35,809 nt of DNA from CAZDCZ01 sp964504155 (GCA_964504155.1 CAZDCZ010000025.1:1-35809), one strand, 5' to 3'. Shown: positions 16,634 to 25,627, counted from the first letter of the stretch. Numbers and translations are program-made. The notes: a model not told the origin generated them from the letters alone.

Positions 16634-18916
16634 TTAAAATAGGTCAATAGAAATATTTTGAATAAATGCAGTATAGTTTACCTCATCTTTTAATCTTGCT
16701 TGCGAGAGTATAATAATTACCGATTTTTCTTCTCCAACATTATTGGTAATATCAATTTCTTTTCTTTCGCCAATTATTTTCTCAGCATCAGAATTGATAA
16801 ATGATTTTATGAATTCGTCTTCGTAATTATCCTTTGGGAAAAGTTTTTTAATATTTCTACCTAAAACAATACTTCTCTTCATGCCCCACAATTCTTCGGC
16901 GGCCATATTAAAAAATCTTATAATACCATCTTGGTCGATAGTAACAATAGCATCAGAAGCACCTTCGAGCATTTTCTCTGTTTTTATTTTTCCTTTTTCA
17001 ATTTCTTCGAATTGTTTTTTTAATTCCCTTTTTACTTTTTCTAATTCTAATTTTAGATTTTCTCTTGATTTTTGTAATTCTTTTTCCTTCTCTTTCAGTA
17101 ATTTTGTTTGCTCTATGGTTTCCAACTCCATATGCCTTTCTTTTGTAATATCATTTCCGATATAAATAATCTTTGCAATATCGTTATACATATCCCTAAC
17201 AGGAGATAATGATACTCTTACCCAAGCATCTTTATTATCGTTTGTTTTTTGATGAATATTTCCTTCCCATGTCTCTCCATTACTAACTTTTTCCCAAATT
17301 TCTCTAAACTTATTCAGTTCTTTTCTCGCAATAAAATCAAAAATTGTTTTCTCTTTTAATTCTATTAATGAGTAACCCGTAATATTTACAAATCTTTGAT
17401 TACATTCTAATACATCCCCGGAAGGAAGAAATTCTCCTTTAATAATAGCTATATTAAGAGCTTTAATTTGACTTTGAAAATCTAAGCTTTGTTTTTTCTT
17501 TTCTGTAGTATCAATGGCAAGAAACAATATCTTATCTATAGTACCATCATCTTTTTTCATGGGAGTATATGTCGACATTGTCCACAAATCTCGACCTTGT
17601 TTTGTAATATGTTTCAAATCGCCTTCGAAATGTTTTCCTCCATTTGTTAAACTATTCCATAATGAATTAAACCAATCCTTATCTTTTTCTGCAATAAATT
17701 TAGAAATATGCTTTCCTTCTACATCACTATTTTTTTCGTAACCTAATTTTTTAACAAATTTAGTATTTGCATATATCAAATTCCCTTTAGGAGTATATTC
17801 TGCTCTAATTAGTGTATGATTTACAGAATTTGTAAATGTAACAAACTCCATACTTTGGCGGGCGGCTTCTTCTTGAGTGGCTTGAAGTTCTTCCATATTC
17901 TGTCGCATTTCTTCTTCTTGCGACGATAACATTTCGGCTTGTTCTTGCGACTCTTTAAGTAATTTTGCTGTTTGTGAATTAGTTTTCACATTTGAAATTG
18001 TTGTAGCAATACTTTCTGCAACTTTTTCTACAAATTCTATAATATCCTTATCTATTTCATTTAAAGCTCCTATTTCAATTACACCATGTATTTCTTCATT
18101 TACTTTTAAAGGAATAATTAAAATACATTTTGGAACAGCTTTACCTAAACCTGAGGTAATATTAACAAATGTATCGGGAACATCTGTCATAAAAATTGTA
18201 TTCTTCTCTAAAACACAAGTACCTAATAATCCCTCATCAATTGGTATTTTATTATCGACATATTTCCTTCGCTCGTATGCATATTGAGCTGTCATCTCAA
18301 GAAATATGTCGTTTTTATCTTCATTATTTATAATAAAAAAAGCACCTTGATTTGCTTCAATATATTTTACCAGATTAGAAATTAAATTGTATGATAAATC
18401 TTCAATATTATCAATATCGTTTCTTAAAATCTCGCCAAACTTAGATAATCCTTCAGACACCCAGTGTCTTTGTTCATCTTCTTTTCGACGCTTTTTATCT
18501 TCATCGATATTCTTTATTAAATAATCTCTAAGGTTTAATACCGAATGTCCTAAGACATCGTTTTCATCTGCAACTTCATATTTTGCATCCATATCTCCAT
18601 GACGAATTTTTTCGATAAAACGGAAAATTCGCTGAGCATTTTTAAATTCGCTTTTTATTGACTTATTTAATTCTTTAACTTTATTAGCATATTTCGAGCT
18701 AATTACATAAGCTATAATGGCAATTAGTAAAGGGGAAATATTAATTATATAATATGGAGGTATTGTTTTATGCTTTTCAATTATTTCGTAAAAACTAATT
18801 CCTTCAACAAAATATTCAAGCATTATTGCAACAAATATAATTAGTATACCAAATAATACACCTTGTATTGTATATTTAAATACAATATCTTGATTATTTA
18901 TATTATTATTTTTCAT
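16634..18916 (-). CDS. Membrane GAF-PAS-PAS-PAS sensor without an output domain
   Basis: 760 residues. Two membrane segments (about 17-38 and 53-74) enclose a tiny external loop. A HAMP-like linker follows (about 75-140), then a GAF domain (about 165-310, with IIPLKVNEEIHGVIEIGAL), a coiled coil (SSQEEEMRQNMEELQATQEE), PAS 1 (about 360-475), PAS 2 (about 480-600), a second long coiled coil (KELQKSRENLKLELEKVKRE) and PAS 3 (about 655-755). The protein ends in QNISIDLF directly after PAS 3. There is no histidine kinase, GGDEF or methyl-accepting domain. It is the last gene of the chemosensory cluster, 150 bases after cheB, so it may feed signals into CheA or the CheR/CheB system by protein contact. 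That role is inferred. Confidence 0.88.
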   Translation of the reverse strand: MKNNNINNQDIVFKYTIQGVLFGILIIFVAIMLEYFVEGISFYEIIEKHKTIPPYYIINISPLLIAIIAYVISSKYANKVKELNKSIKSEFKNAQRIFRFIEKIRHGDMDAKYEVADENDVLGHSVLNLRDYLIKNIDEDKKRRKEDEQRHWVSEGLSKFGEILRNDIDNIEDLSYNLISNLVKYIEANQGAFFIINNEDKNDIFLEMTAQYAYERRKYVDNKIPIDEGLLGTCVLEKNTIFMTDVPDTFVNITSGLGKAVPKCILIIPLKVNEEIHGVIEIGALNEIDKDIIEFVEKVAESIATTISNVKTNSQTAKLLKESQEQAEMLSSQEEEMRQNMEELQATQEEAARQSMEFVTFTNSVNHTLIRAEYTPKGNLIYANTKFVKKLGYEKNSDVEGKHISKFIAEKDKDWFNSLWNSLTNGGKHFEGDLKHITKQGRDLWTMSTYTPMKKDDGTIDKILFLAIDTTEKKKQSLDFQSQIKALNIAIIKGEFLPSGDVLECNQRFVNITGYSLIELKEKTIFDFIARKELNKFREIWEKVSNGETWEGNIHQKTNDNKDAWVRVSLSPVRDMYNDIAKIIYIGNDITKERHMELETIEQTKLLKEKEKELQKSRENLKLELEKVKRELKKQFEEIEKGKIKTEKMLEGASDAIVTIDQDGIIRFFNMAAEELWGMKRSIVLGRNIKKLFPKDNYEDEFIKSFINSDAEKIIGERKEIDITNNVGEEKSVIIILSQARLKDEVNYTAFIQNISIDLF

Positions 18917-19066
18917 ATTTTTTTAAACTAAAAAATTAATTTAATTACTATTTTATAAATATCATAAAATTTTAGTAAAATAAAAAGAAATACCAATATT
19001 ATATAATTAAACTGAATATCAAAACAAATTCGAATAAAACATAAGCACCTACCTAGCACCTACTTA

Positions 19067-20137
19067 TTATATTACTATTTTTCTGATATTATCAGCAATT
19101 TCATCTAAACTTAATATATTATCGGCAGCATTCAATTTTATTGCTTCTTTAGGCATTCCGAATACAACACATGATTTTTCGTCTTGGGCAATAGTTTTTG
19201 CACCGGTATTGTGTAGTTCTTTTAATCCACGAGCTCCATCATCGCCCATTCCGGTTAAAATAACACCTATGGCATTTCTCCCTGCATATTTTGCAGCCGA
19301 ACGAAATAAGACATCAACAGAAGGTCTATGACGATTAACTAATTGTCCACTTTTTACTTGAATATAATACTCATTTCCTCTATTTTTCAATAGAATATGA
19401 AAATTTCCCGGGGCAATTAACACTTGTCCTCTATGCACAACATCACCATCTTCGGCTTCTTTTACATTTAAATTACATATTTCGTTTAACCGCATAGCAA
19501 AAGAATAAGTAAATTTTTCGGGCATATGTTGCACTATTACAATTCCGGGAGAGTTATCAGGCATTTTCTTTAAAATATTCTCAATTGCTTCTGTTCCACC
19601 GGTTGAAGCCCCAATTACAATTACCTTATCTGTTTTTGTTATTAATTTTGGTTTTGTAGGTAAAGATAATATTTCATCGGCAGAATATTTTGGTTGTACA
19701 ATAAAAGATGAATTCATTGTAATTTGCTTTTTCAATTTTGAAATACTTGCTGCCTTAATTACATCGCAAATTTGAATTTTTGAGTCGTTAAAAAATTGTT
19801 TATTTAACATTTGTGGTTTCTTAATAACTTCAACTGCACCAAGTTTTATAGCTTGCATTCCTGTGGATGTTGCTTTATCGGTAAGGCTCGATATAATTAC
19901 AACAGGGATTGGATGCTGATGCATAATTTTTTGTAAAAATACCAATCCGTTCATTCTTGGCATTTCTATATCGAGAGTAATAACATCGGGAACTTCATTT
20001 TTTATTTTTTTAGCAGCAACAAATGGATCAGATGCTGTTGCCATAACCTCTAATCCCGGGTCGGAATTTATTATCTCAGACAAACTTTGTCGGACTAATG
20101 CTGAATCATCAACTATTAAGACTTTTATTTTTTTCAT
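19067..20137 (-). CDS. cheB: CheB, receptor methylesterase/deamidase
   Basis: 356 residues. The receiver domain (1-125) has the acidic pair in VDDSALVRQ, phosphoacceptor Asp56 in TLDIEMPRMNG and the conserved lysine in VIKKPQ. The catalytic domain (about 170-356) has the triad Ser178 (IGASTGGTEAI), His204 (IVQHMPEKF) and Asp300 (TGMGDDGARG). The spacings 26 and 96 equal those of enteric CheB. It removes methyl groups from receptors when phosphorylated by CheA, giving adaptation. It is intact and single-copy here, following the broken cheD. Confidence 0.97.
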   Translation of the reverse strand: MKKIKVLIVDDSALVRQSLSEIINSDPGLEVMATASDPFVAAKKIKNEVPDVITLDIEMPRMNGLVFLQKIMHQHPIPVVIISSLTDKATSTGMQAIKLGAVEVIKKPQMLNKQFFNDSKIQICDVIKAASISKLKKQITMNSSFIVQPKYSADEILSLPTKPKLITKTDKVIVIGASTGGTEAIENILKKMPDNSPGIVIVQHMPEKFTYSFAMRLNEICNLNVKEAEDGDVVHRGQVLIAPGNFHILLKNRGNEYYIQVKSGQLVNRHRPSVDVLFRSAAKYAGRNAIGVILTGMGDDGARGLKELHNTGAKTIAQDEKSCVVFGMPKEAIKLNAADNILSLDEIADNIRKIVI

Positions 20138-20294
20138 TTAATAATATATAATTATTCTTACAAGTTAATAAACCCGCATTATTCATAATTTTTTTTAATC
20201 ATGAATTATATACGGTAATCCCGATTTAGTAAAACTTAATTTTAGTTATCCAAAATTTCGGCTAAACTTAATCGTTATTCTTGAAAGCACTAAT

Positions 20295-20777
20295 TCATAG
20301 AATTTTGGGGTTTAAATTAGTTTTTAAAAATCTTTGTTTTACTTCTCCTGTTTGAGTATTAAAAATAATTTTTCTACCTAATTTCCCTCCAACACTAGAA
20401 CTAATAACCTGTATTTTTATTTCTTTTAATACTTCTTTTGCAATTAATAATATTTCTTTTTCCAATCTGAAAATATGAATTTTCTACATCAAGAACTTCT
20501 CCTCCACCAAACACTTTTGCTTTAAGATCTTTTCTTTTGCTTCCAAAACCTAACATTTTTTATACAATTTTTCTATAGCAATATTCCCATATTTAGGAGA
20601 AGCCAAACCATTTCCGTTCCAATATGGTAACATATAATAACACATCCTACCTATGTGCAAGTTATTATCCCAAATACATACTGCAATACATGAACCCAAT
20701 ATTGTTTTTATAAAATATGGTTTATTACTAGCATATAAAACAGCAGGATATAAATAATATGCTCCAAAATTTTCCAC
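20295..20777 (-). pseudogene. cheD: cheD copy 1, frameshifted
   Basis: Homologous to the intact CheD at 23473-23973 over the whole length but broken. Residues 1-75 read YLYPAVLYASNKPYF, LGSCIAVCIWD and GLASPKYGNIAIEKL, then stop. A one-base shift in an A-run near 20553 restores MLGFGSKRKDLKAKVFGGG. A second shift near 20460 restores LLIAKEVLKEIKIQ, SVGGKLGRKIIFNTQTGEVK and a stop at 20295. The catalytic Cys is kept (GSC), but the active-site His of intact CheD (INHFMLP) is Tyr here (MCYYMLP). Two frameshifts plus the lost His argue for a true pseudogene, not a sequencing error. Confidence 0.88.
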
Positions 20778-20806
20778 TTATTTTTCTATTTCGAAAGTTT
20801 AAATAA

Positions 20807-21718
20807 TTAAAAAACTTGTTCTTCATCATTATTAAAATCGTTTTCGAAAAACAATTCGTTTCCGTCTGAAGCAAATCCTTCTATATCTGATTTTCCTTCC
20901 GGGATATAAACAGTAAAACAAGAACCTTTATTTATCTGAGTTTTTATATCTATCGACCCATTTAATAAATCGATTAATGCTTTATTTATAGATAAGCCTA
21001 ATCCATGTCCTCTATTTATAGAATTTATTCCAGAATCGAGACGTTTGAATCTATCGAAAATAATTTCTCGATTTTCATCGGATATTCCAATACCATAATC
21101 TTTAACCGATAATTCAATTCCTTGATTTTTTTGTGCAATTTCAATATCTATTTCACTATTCTCCTTACTATATTTAACCGCATTACTTAATAAATTTGAA
21201 ATAATCAGTTTTATTTTCTCGGCATCTGTTTTAAAGAAGAATTCTTTTTCATCATTATCGGTTTCTAGATTAAAATTAATTTTAATATTTTTCTTTTTAC
21301 AATTACATTTAAACAAATCGATAACACTTTCTGTTAGTTGTTTAATATTAACAGAAAGTATTTCGGGAAATATCTCTCCGGCTTCAATCTTGGCAGCGAC
21401 AAATATATTTCTAAGTTGAAAATCGAGAATAAAAGCTTCGGAATAAATCATAGATACCATTGAAATAACTTTTTTCCAATTTTCTTTTTTCACAGATAAA
21501 ATATTCTTCGACAAAGCTAAAATCGACGAAAATGGATTAATAATCTCGTTTGTGATATTAGATATAAAATGGCTTTTCATCGCTTCTGATTCTTCAAGTT
21601 TTTTATTAACTTTCTTAAGTTCTTCATTCAAAGCCGATACTTCTTTTAAAGCTTTTCTATTCTGACTGAATCTTACTTTCAATTCATCAATCAATTCATT
21701 ATCTGACAAATGACTCAT
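20807..21718 (-). CDS. Histidine-kinase-like ATPase lacking the phosphoacceptor histidine (copy 1, full length)
   Basis: 303 residues, cytoplasmic. An N-terminal coiled coil (about 1-45) leads to a HisKA-like two-helix region, SHFISNITNEIINPFSSIL. The standard motif is F-x-x-x-S/T-H-E-[IL]-R-x-P; here the histidine is Asn (codon AAC) and the Arg is Ile. The HATPase domain is complete: N box LIISNLLSNAVKYS, G1 VKDYGIGIS, F-box region IIFDRFKRLD, G2 RGHGLGLSI. The protein ends in an acidic, aromatic tail, FFENDFNNDEEQVF. It lies between the CheR remnant and the broken cheD of copy 1. As it cannot use the usual His, it may be an ATP-binding scaffold, phosphatase or regulator in the che system. 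Confidence 0.88.
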   Translation of the reverse strand: MSHLSDNELIDELKVRFSQNRKALKEVSALNEELKKVNKKLEESEAMKSHFISNITNEIINPFSSILALSKNILSVKKENWKKVISMVSMIYSEAFILDFQLRNIFVAAKIEAGEIFPEILSVNIKQLTESVIDLFKCNCKKKNIKINFNLETDNDEKEFFFKTDAEKIKLIISNLLSNAVKYSKENSEIDIEIAQKNQGIELSVKDYGIGISDENREIIFDRFKRLDSGINSINRGHGLGLSINKALIDLLNGSIDIKTQINKGSCFTVYIPEGKSDIEGFASDGNELFFENDFNNDEEQVF

Positions 21719-21729
21719 ATTTTTAAATA

Positions 21730-21940
21730 TTAATTAATTTTTCTAAATATAGTTAATTTTATCTGCACAAGAGGTAAATTCATACTCATTATCGATTCTG
21801 AATGCCCAAATAAAAAGGTATCCTCCAACTTTCAATTTCTTACATAATTTTAAAATTACTTCTTTTTGAACATCTCTATTAAAATATATCAATACATTTC
21901 TACAAAAAATAACATCGAAATCGTTACCAACATTATAATA
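21730..21940 (-). pseudogene. cheR: cheR copy 1, C-terminal remnant
   Basis: On the minus strand the reading DFDVIFCRNVLIYFNRDVQK and then LKLCKKLKVGGYLF, and after a frameshift GHSESIMSMNLPLVQIKLTI, matches the last 70 or so residues of the intact CheR (24687-25544), which reads KFDCIFCRNTLIYFDHETQE and GHSESITNMNVPLKQIQPTI. The remnant begins after an in-frame TGA at 21941-21943 and directly abuts the terminator of the porin-like gene, so about three-quarters of cheR has been lost. Confidence 0.88.
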
Positions 21941-21951
21941 TCATTTTAAAC

Positions 21952-21990
21952 AAAAAGAGCCTGAAAGAAAAAACTTTCTAGACTCTTTTA
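21952..21990 (-). terminator. Terminator of the porin-like gene
   Basis: Read on the minus strand, AGAGTCTAGAAAG pairs with CTTTCAGGCTCT (one bulged A and one G-T pair) around a T-rich loop, followed by TTTTTG. It lies about 50 bases past the stop codon at 22037. Confidence 0.7.
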
Positions 21991-22036
21991 CTTAATAAAA
22001 ATTAATTACTCAAATTTACTATATCGCAAAGAGCAA

Positions 22037-23269
22037 CTAAAATAAATATACAGCTGTAAGAGTCATCTTTACATTATCAACATTTTTGGTATTTTCTATC
22101 AGTGCCTTATTCAAATAATTAATATCACCGTAAGCTGCATTAGTATATTCCAGCTCGGTAGATAATTGTAAATTTTTAGTTTTATAAGCTATGAATGGAG
22201 AAACACGATACAAATAATCGATATCGGCACCACGAGCGTATATATAATTTGCAATAACATCTTTATTTGTTCCCAAATTTTTTGAATATCCTGCAAATAT
22301 TCCAACTTTTAAATCTTTTCCATAACAAGCATTTGCCCAATAAAATAAATGGTTGTACGGAGTATATTCTTTTCTCCCGGTTGCTGCATCAATCGAAGAA
22401 ACAGCATATCCTCCTAATAATAGATGCTCAGTCATATTTTGACCATACATTACTGCTGTTTTAAAATTAAATTTCGAGATATTAATTTTCATATTTGTAG
22501 AAACAGCAAATGAAGGAATTTTCTCATTGCTAACATATTTATTCCCACCGGAAAGAGTATATGTTTCGGGTTGTAATATTTTATAGTTTCCGGCTATACC
22601 AAAACTAATATTTTCTGAAGAATAATGTAATTGCAAATTCATATCAGGAATACCTGAATTTTTCAAATACTCTTCGCTTTTGCCATTTGGACCAAGATTT
22701 GCGTAATCGCTTTGATAAACAATGGCAGCAATAAGATTTAAACTATTATTTAATTTATAAGTTAAACGTAATTGTGGGCTTCGGTTAAAAACATGAAATG
22801 GAGCACCTGTATTTAACGACATTACCGTAGGAAATGAATTTGTAAAAAACAATGGATGCCAGTATCTTCCAAGCAACAATTCTGTTCTCTCCCAGTTTAA
22901 TTTCATAATAGCATGACGCAGACGTATTCCTGTAACCGAAGATAATCCTGTAAAATCGGCTTCGATATATGCCGATGATTTTGCATTAAAAATAGTAGGT
23001 CCCGAGATTTTACTTCTTAAGCGAGAAGAAAAAGCTAACATATTAATTTTGCTCTGATTGTTAATATCATGACCATTAGCATCGAAATCAACATTTGCCG
23101 GATATAAAGTAAATAAACCTTCAAGAGCTTCGACATTTTCGCGTGATTGATACCAGAAATCTGATCTAATAAAGCCGGAAAAATCGGCTGTAATAATTTT
23201 CTCTTCCTTTTCTTGCGAAAAAACAAAATACGGAATAAACACTAAAATGATTAAAAATTTTCTTTTCAT
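22037..23269 (-). CDS. Outer-membrane beta-barrel, porin-like protein
   Basis: 410 residues. A signal peptide (MKRKFLIILVFIPYFVFSQ, cut before QEKEE) is followed by alternating amphipathic strands through the whole length, with aromatic girdles (for example SSAYIEADFTGL, TELLLGRYWHPLFF, FNFKTAVMYGQN, LKVGIFAGYSK). The last residue is Phe (LTAVYLF), as in barrels inserted by the BAM complex. The pattern FSGFIRSDFWYQSREN at the start is reminiscent of DcaP/OprP-like porins; I cannot name the substrate. It is unusual that this gene sits between the two cheR-kinase-cheD blocks, with its own terminator. The upstream spacer has the palindrome AACAATTGTT (about 23318-23328), which might be an operator. 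Confidence 0.83.
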   Translation of the reverse strand: MKRKFLIILVFIPYFVFSQEKEEKIITADFSGFIRSDFWYQSRENVEALEGLFTLYPANVDFDANGHDINNQSKINMLAFSSRLRSKISGPTIFNAKSSAYIEADFTGLSSVTGIRLRHAIMKLNWERTELLLGRYWHPLFFTNSFPTVMSLNTGAPFHVFNRSPQLRLTYKLNNSLNLIAAIVYQSDYANLGPNGKSEEYLKNSGIPDMNLQLHYSSENISFGIAGNYKILQPETYTLSGGNKYVSNEKIPSFAVSTNMKINISKFNFKTAVMYGQNMTEHLLLGGYAVSSIDAATGRKEYTPYNHLFYWANACYGKDLKVGIFAGYSKNLGTNKDVIANYIYARGADIDYLYRVSPFIAYKTKNLQLSTELEYTNAAYGDINYLNKALIENTKNVDNVKMTLTAVYLF

Positions 23270-23472
23270 ATTTTCTTTAATTATTTATTAACAACTTAGC
23301 AATCTTAATAAAATTAACAATTGTTGTCAAATATTAATTTTATGTTAGATGTTTAACAATTAAGTCCACTCCCAAAACTCTGTTTTTAAAAATGCATATA
23401 AATCCATTAAAATTATATTTCTGATTAATCAATGTCTTACATTTTGTAAAAATTCTGTTAATCCTGTTAATT

Positions 23473-23973
23473 TTATCTAAAAACACTTTTCGGAGAGGAC
23501 TCACAATTTTGTTTTTGAATATATTTCATTTTAACTTCTCCTGTTTGTGTATTAAATTGCATTTTTCTTCCTAGTTCGCCTCCAACACTTTTAGCTACAA
23601 TAGGAATTTTTTCATCTTTAAGAAGCTCAATTGCAATTTTAATATTTCTTGTCCCGATATTAAATAAATCGGTTTTTGTTTCAATTACTGCTCCTCCTCC
23701 AAAAACTTTAGCAATTAAATTATATCTGTAACAACCGAGATTAATCATTTCATTTAATAATTTTTCAATAGCAATATTCCCATATTTTGGCGATGCAAGA
23801 CCTTGCCCATTCCACAAAGGAAGCATAAAATGATTAATGCCACCAATTTTTAAAGTTTTATCCCATAAACATACTGCAACACACGAACCTAAAAGCGTAT
23901 TAACCAAAAAAGGTTTTTTATCGACAAATAAAGAAGCCGGATAAAGAAAATGAGTATTTGTATTTGTATTCAT
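23473..23973 (-). CDS. cheD: CheD, receptor glutamine deamidase (copy 2, intact)
   Basis: 166 residues. The catalytic Cys31 lies in LLGSCVAVCLWD and His48 in INHFMLPLWN, 17 residues apart as in characterised CheD. GLASPKYGNIAIEKL, KVFGGGAVIE and SVGGELGRKMQFNTQTGEV are family motifs. CheD deamidates Gln in chemoreceptors, and in Gram-positive systems also binds CheC. No CheC gene is in the window, so here it probably acts on the MCP. It lies downstream of the truncated kinase-like gene. The spacer to the porin-like gene (23270-23472) contains only AT-rich sequence and a possible operator. Confidence 0.95.
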   Translation of the reverse strand: MNTNTNTHFLYPASLFVDKKPFLVNTLLGSCVAVCLWDKTLKIGGINHFMLPLWNGQGLASPKYGNIAIEKLLNEMINLGCYRYNLIAKVFGGGAVIETKTDLFNIGTRNIKIAIELLKDEKIPIVAKSVGGELGRKMQFNTQTGEVKMKYIQKQNCESSPKSVFR

Positions 23974-24048
23974 TTATTGAGATTAGTTTAAAAAACTGCA
24001 AAGTTAAAAGTTTATAAAGATATATATATGATTACAAGCGAATTATTG

Positions 24049-24519
24049 TTATGGCTTAAGTTCTAAACTGTTATCATAATTAAAATTTATTGATAATAGT
24101 TTTTTATCACTTTTAAATTTGTATATATCTAATACACTTAAAATAAGTTTATTAATATCAACATTCATTATTTCAGGTTCTGCTTCGCCTGCCTCTATTT
24201 TTGCTGCTGCAAAAATGTTTTTTAATTGAAAATCAAGGTCGAAAGCTTCCGAATAAATAAATTCAGCCATAATTTTTATTTTGCTGTAATCTTCTTCTTT
24301 AACAGATATAATATTTTTCGAAAGCCCAAGAATTGATGAAAAAGGATTTACAATTTCATTAGTTATATTTGAAATAAAGTTTGATTTAAAAGATGCAGAT
24401 TCTTTTAATTTTTTATTTGTTTTTTCAAGATTCTTAGAAATTTCATTATTTTTCATTATTTCTTTTTCTAATTCGTTAATTAATTCATTTTTAGTTAGTG
24501 TTTGCACGAAAACGCCCAT
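24049..24519 (-). pseudogene. Histidine-kinase-like protein, copy 2, truncated
   Basis: 156 residues that match the first half of the protein at 20807-21718: NELINELEKEIMKNNEI, SNFISNITNEIVNPFSSILG, FDLDFQLKNIFAAAKIEAGE and a stop after NYDNSLELKP. The whole ATPase domain is missing. The phosphoacceptor position is again Asn (here codon AAT). The first six residues (MGVFVQ) are not homologous to copy 1 and are encoded by the inverted repeat of the mobile-looking element at 24504-24654. The open frame of the dimerisation part is undamaged, so a small dimerising protein could still be made, but as a kinase it is dead. Confidence 0.75.
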
Positions 24520-24654
24520 ATTGTTATTTCGACTGAAAGGAGAAATATCATAACATAGTGTATATAAATTGAATGAGATTTCTCACTATTCCCGATTTTC
24601 GGGACAGGCTGTTCGAAATGACAGCATAACTAAAATTTTATGGGGTTTTCGTGC
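24504..24654. repeat. MITE-like element at the start of the truncated kinase gene
   Basis: Inverted repeats GCACGAAAACGCCCAT (24504-24519) and ATGGGGTTTTCGTGC (24640-24654) bound a 151-base stretch without a gene. Inside is a second imperfect inverted repeat, TATTTCGACTGAAAGGAGAAAT near 24525 against GAGATTTCTC and TTCGAAATGAC near 24575-24622. Such stretches with TTTCGACTGAAAGGAGAAAT are common between genes in Bacteroidota. The left repeat contains the start codon of the truncated kinase-like frame. Confidence 0.55.
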
Positions 24655-24686
24655 AGGCACTAGTTAAATCTTTCATTATAATAATT

Positions 24687-25544
24687 TTATATTTTCTTAA
24701 AAATAGTGGGTTGTATTTGTTTTAAAGGAACATTCATGTTAGTTATTGATTCGGAATGTCCGAGAAAAAAATATCCATCTTTTTTTAAATTGAGACATAA
24801 TTTATTTATTACGTTTTCTTGCGTTTCGTGGTCAAAATAAATAAGTGTATTTCTGCAAAAAATACAGTCAAATTTTTCATTTACATTATAGTTATTATCC
24901 ATAAAGTTTAATCGGTTGAATTTAACTTTTTGTCTAATATCTTTTATTATTCGTACTTTTTTTTGACTTTTGTCTTTACTTTTTAAGAAATATTTTTTTT
25001 TTAGATTTAAAGGAATTAAGCTAACTCTATCTTCTTTGTAAATAGCAGATGCTGATTTATTTAGCACTTTTGTAGAAATATCGGTAGCATAAATTGAATA
25101 GAGAAAATTTATATTATTCTGTGCAAATTCATTTAATATTATAGCCATTGAATAAGGCTCTTCTCCACTTGAACAACCTGCACTCCATATTTTAAATGTG
25201 TTGTGTGAAAAGTTGTTGTTTGTATAATTTTTAAGAATGTTATTTGACAAAAATTCGAAGTGTACAGGTTCTCTAAAAAAGTCAGTCTTGTTGGTTGATA
25301 CAACATCAATCATATTAAAAACTTCATTTTTTTGACCTTCAGCACTAAATAAATAATCGCAATACTGTGAAAAAGATGTGAAATTTAATTCTTTAAGCCG
25401 TTTTTGCAATCGGCTTTGTAACATTATTCTTTTTACCTTAGGCATTTTAATGCCAAAATTGGTAGTGATAAATTTACTTAACCTATTAAAATCACTGTTT
25501 GAAAGTTTTATTTTATAATATTGATTTATTTCTGAATTTGGCAT
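24687..25544 (-). CDS. cheR: CheR, receptor methyltransferase (copy 2, intact)
   Basis: 285 residues. The N-terminal helical domain (1-75, with FGIKMPKVKRIMLQSRLQKR) is followed by the SAM-dependent methyltransferase domain with KIWSAGCSSGEEPYSMA (motif I region), IYATDISTKVLNKS, FDCIFCRNTLIYFD and a final FLGHSESITNM. It methylates glutamates of chemoreceptors. The MCP gene lies 238 bases upstream on the same strand, separated by hairpin repeats. The coding sequence has almost no TCGA tetramers, unlike copy-1 genes. Confidence 0.96.
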   Translation of the reverse strand: MPNSEINQYYKIKLSNSDFNRLSKFITTNFGIKMPKVKRIMLQSRLQKRLKELNFTSFSQYCDYLFSAEGQKNEVFNMIDVVSTNKTDFFREPVHFEFLSNNILKNYTNNNFSHNTFKIWSAGCSSGEEPYSMAIILNEFAQNNINFLYSIYATDISTKVLNKSASAIYKEDRVSLIPLNLKKKYFLKSKDKSQKKVRIIKDIRQKVKFNRLNFMDNNYNVNEKFDCIFCRNTLIYFDHETQENVINKLCLNLKKDGYFFLGHSESITNMNVPLKQIQPTIFKKI

Positions 25545-25627
25545 GTTGTTGTTTTAATATTAAATTCAAACCGTTGAAAATAAAGCGATTATCAGTTCTA
25601 AGCTGTTAATCACTTTTATTTTACAAT

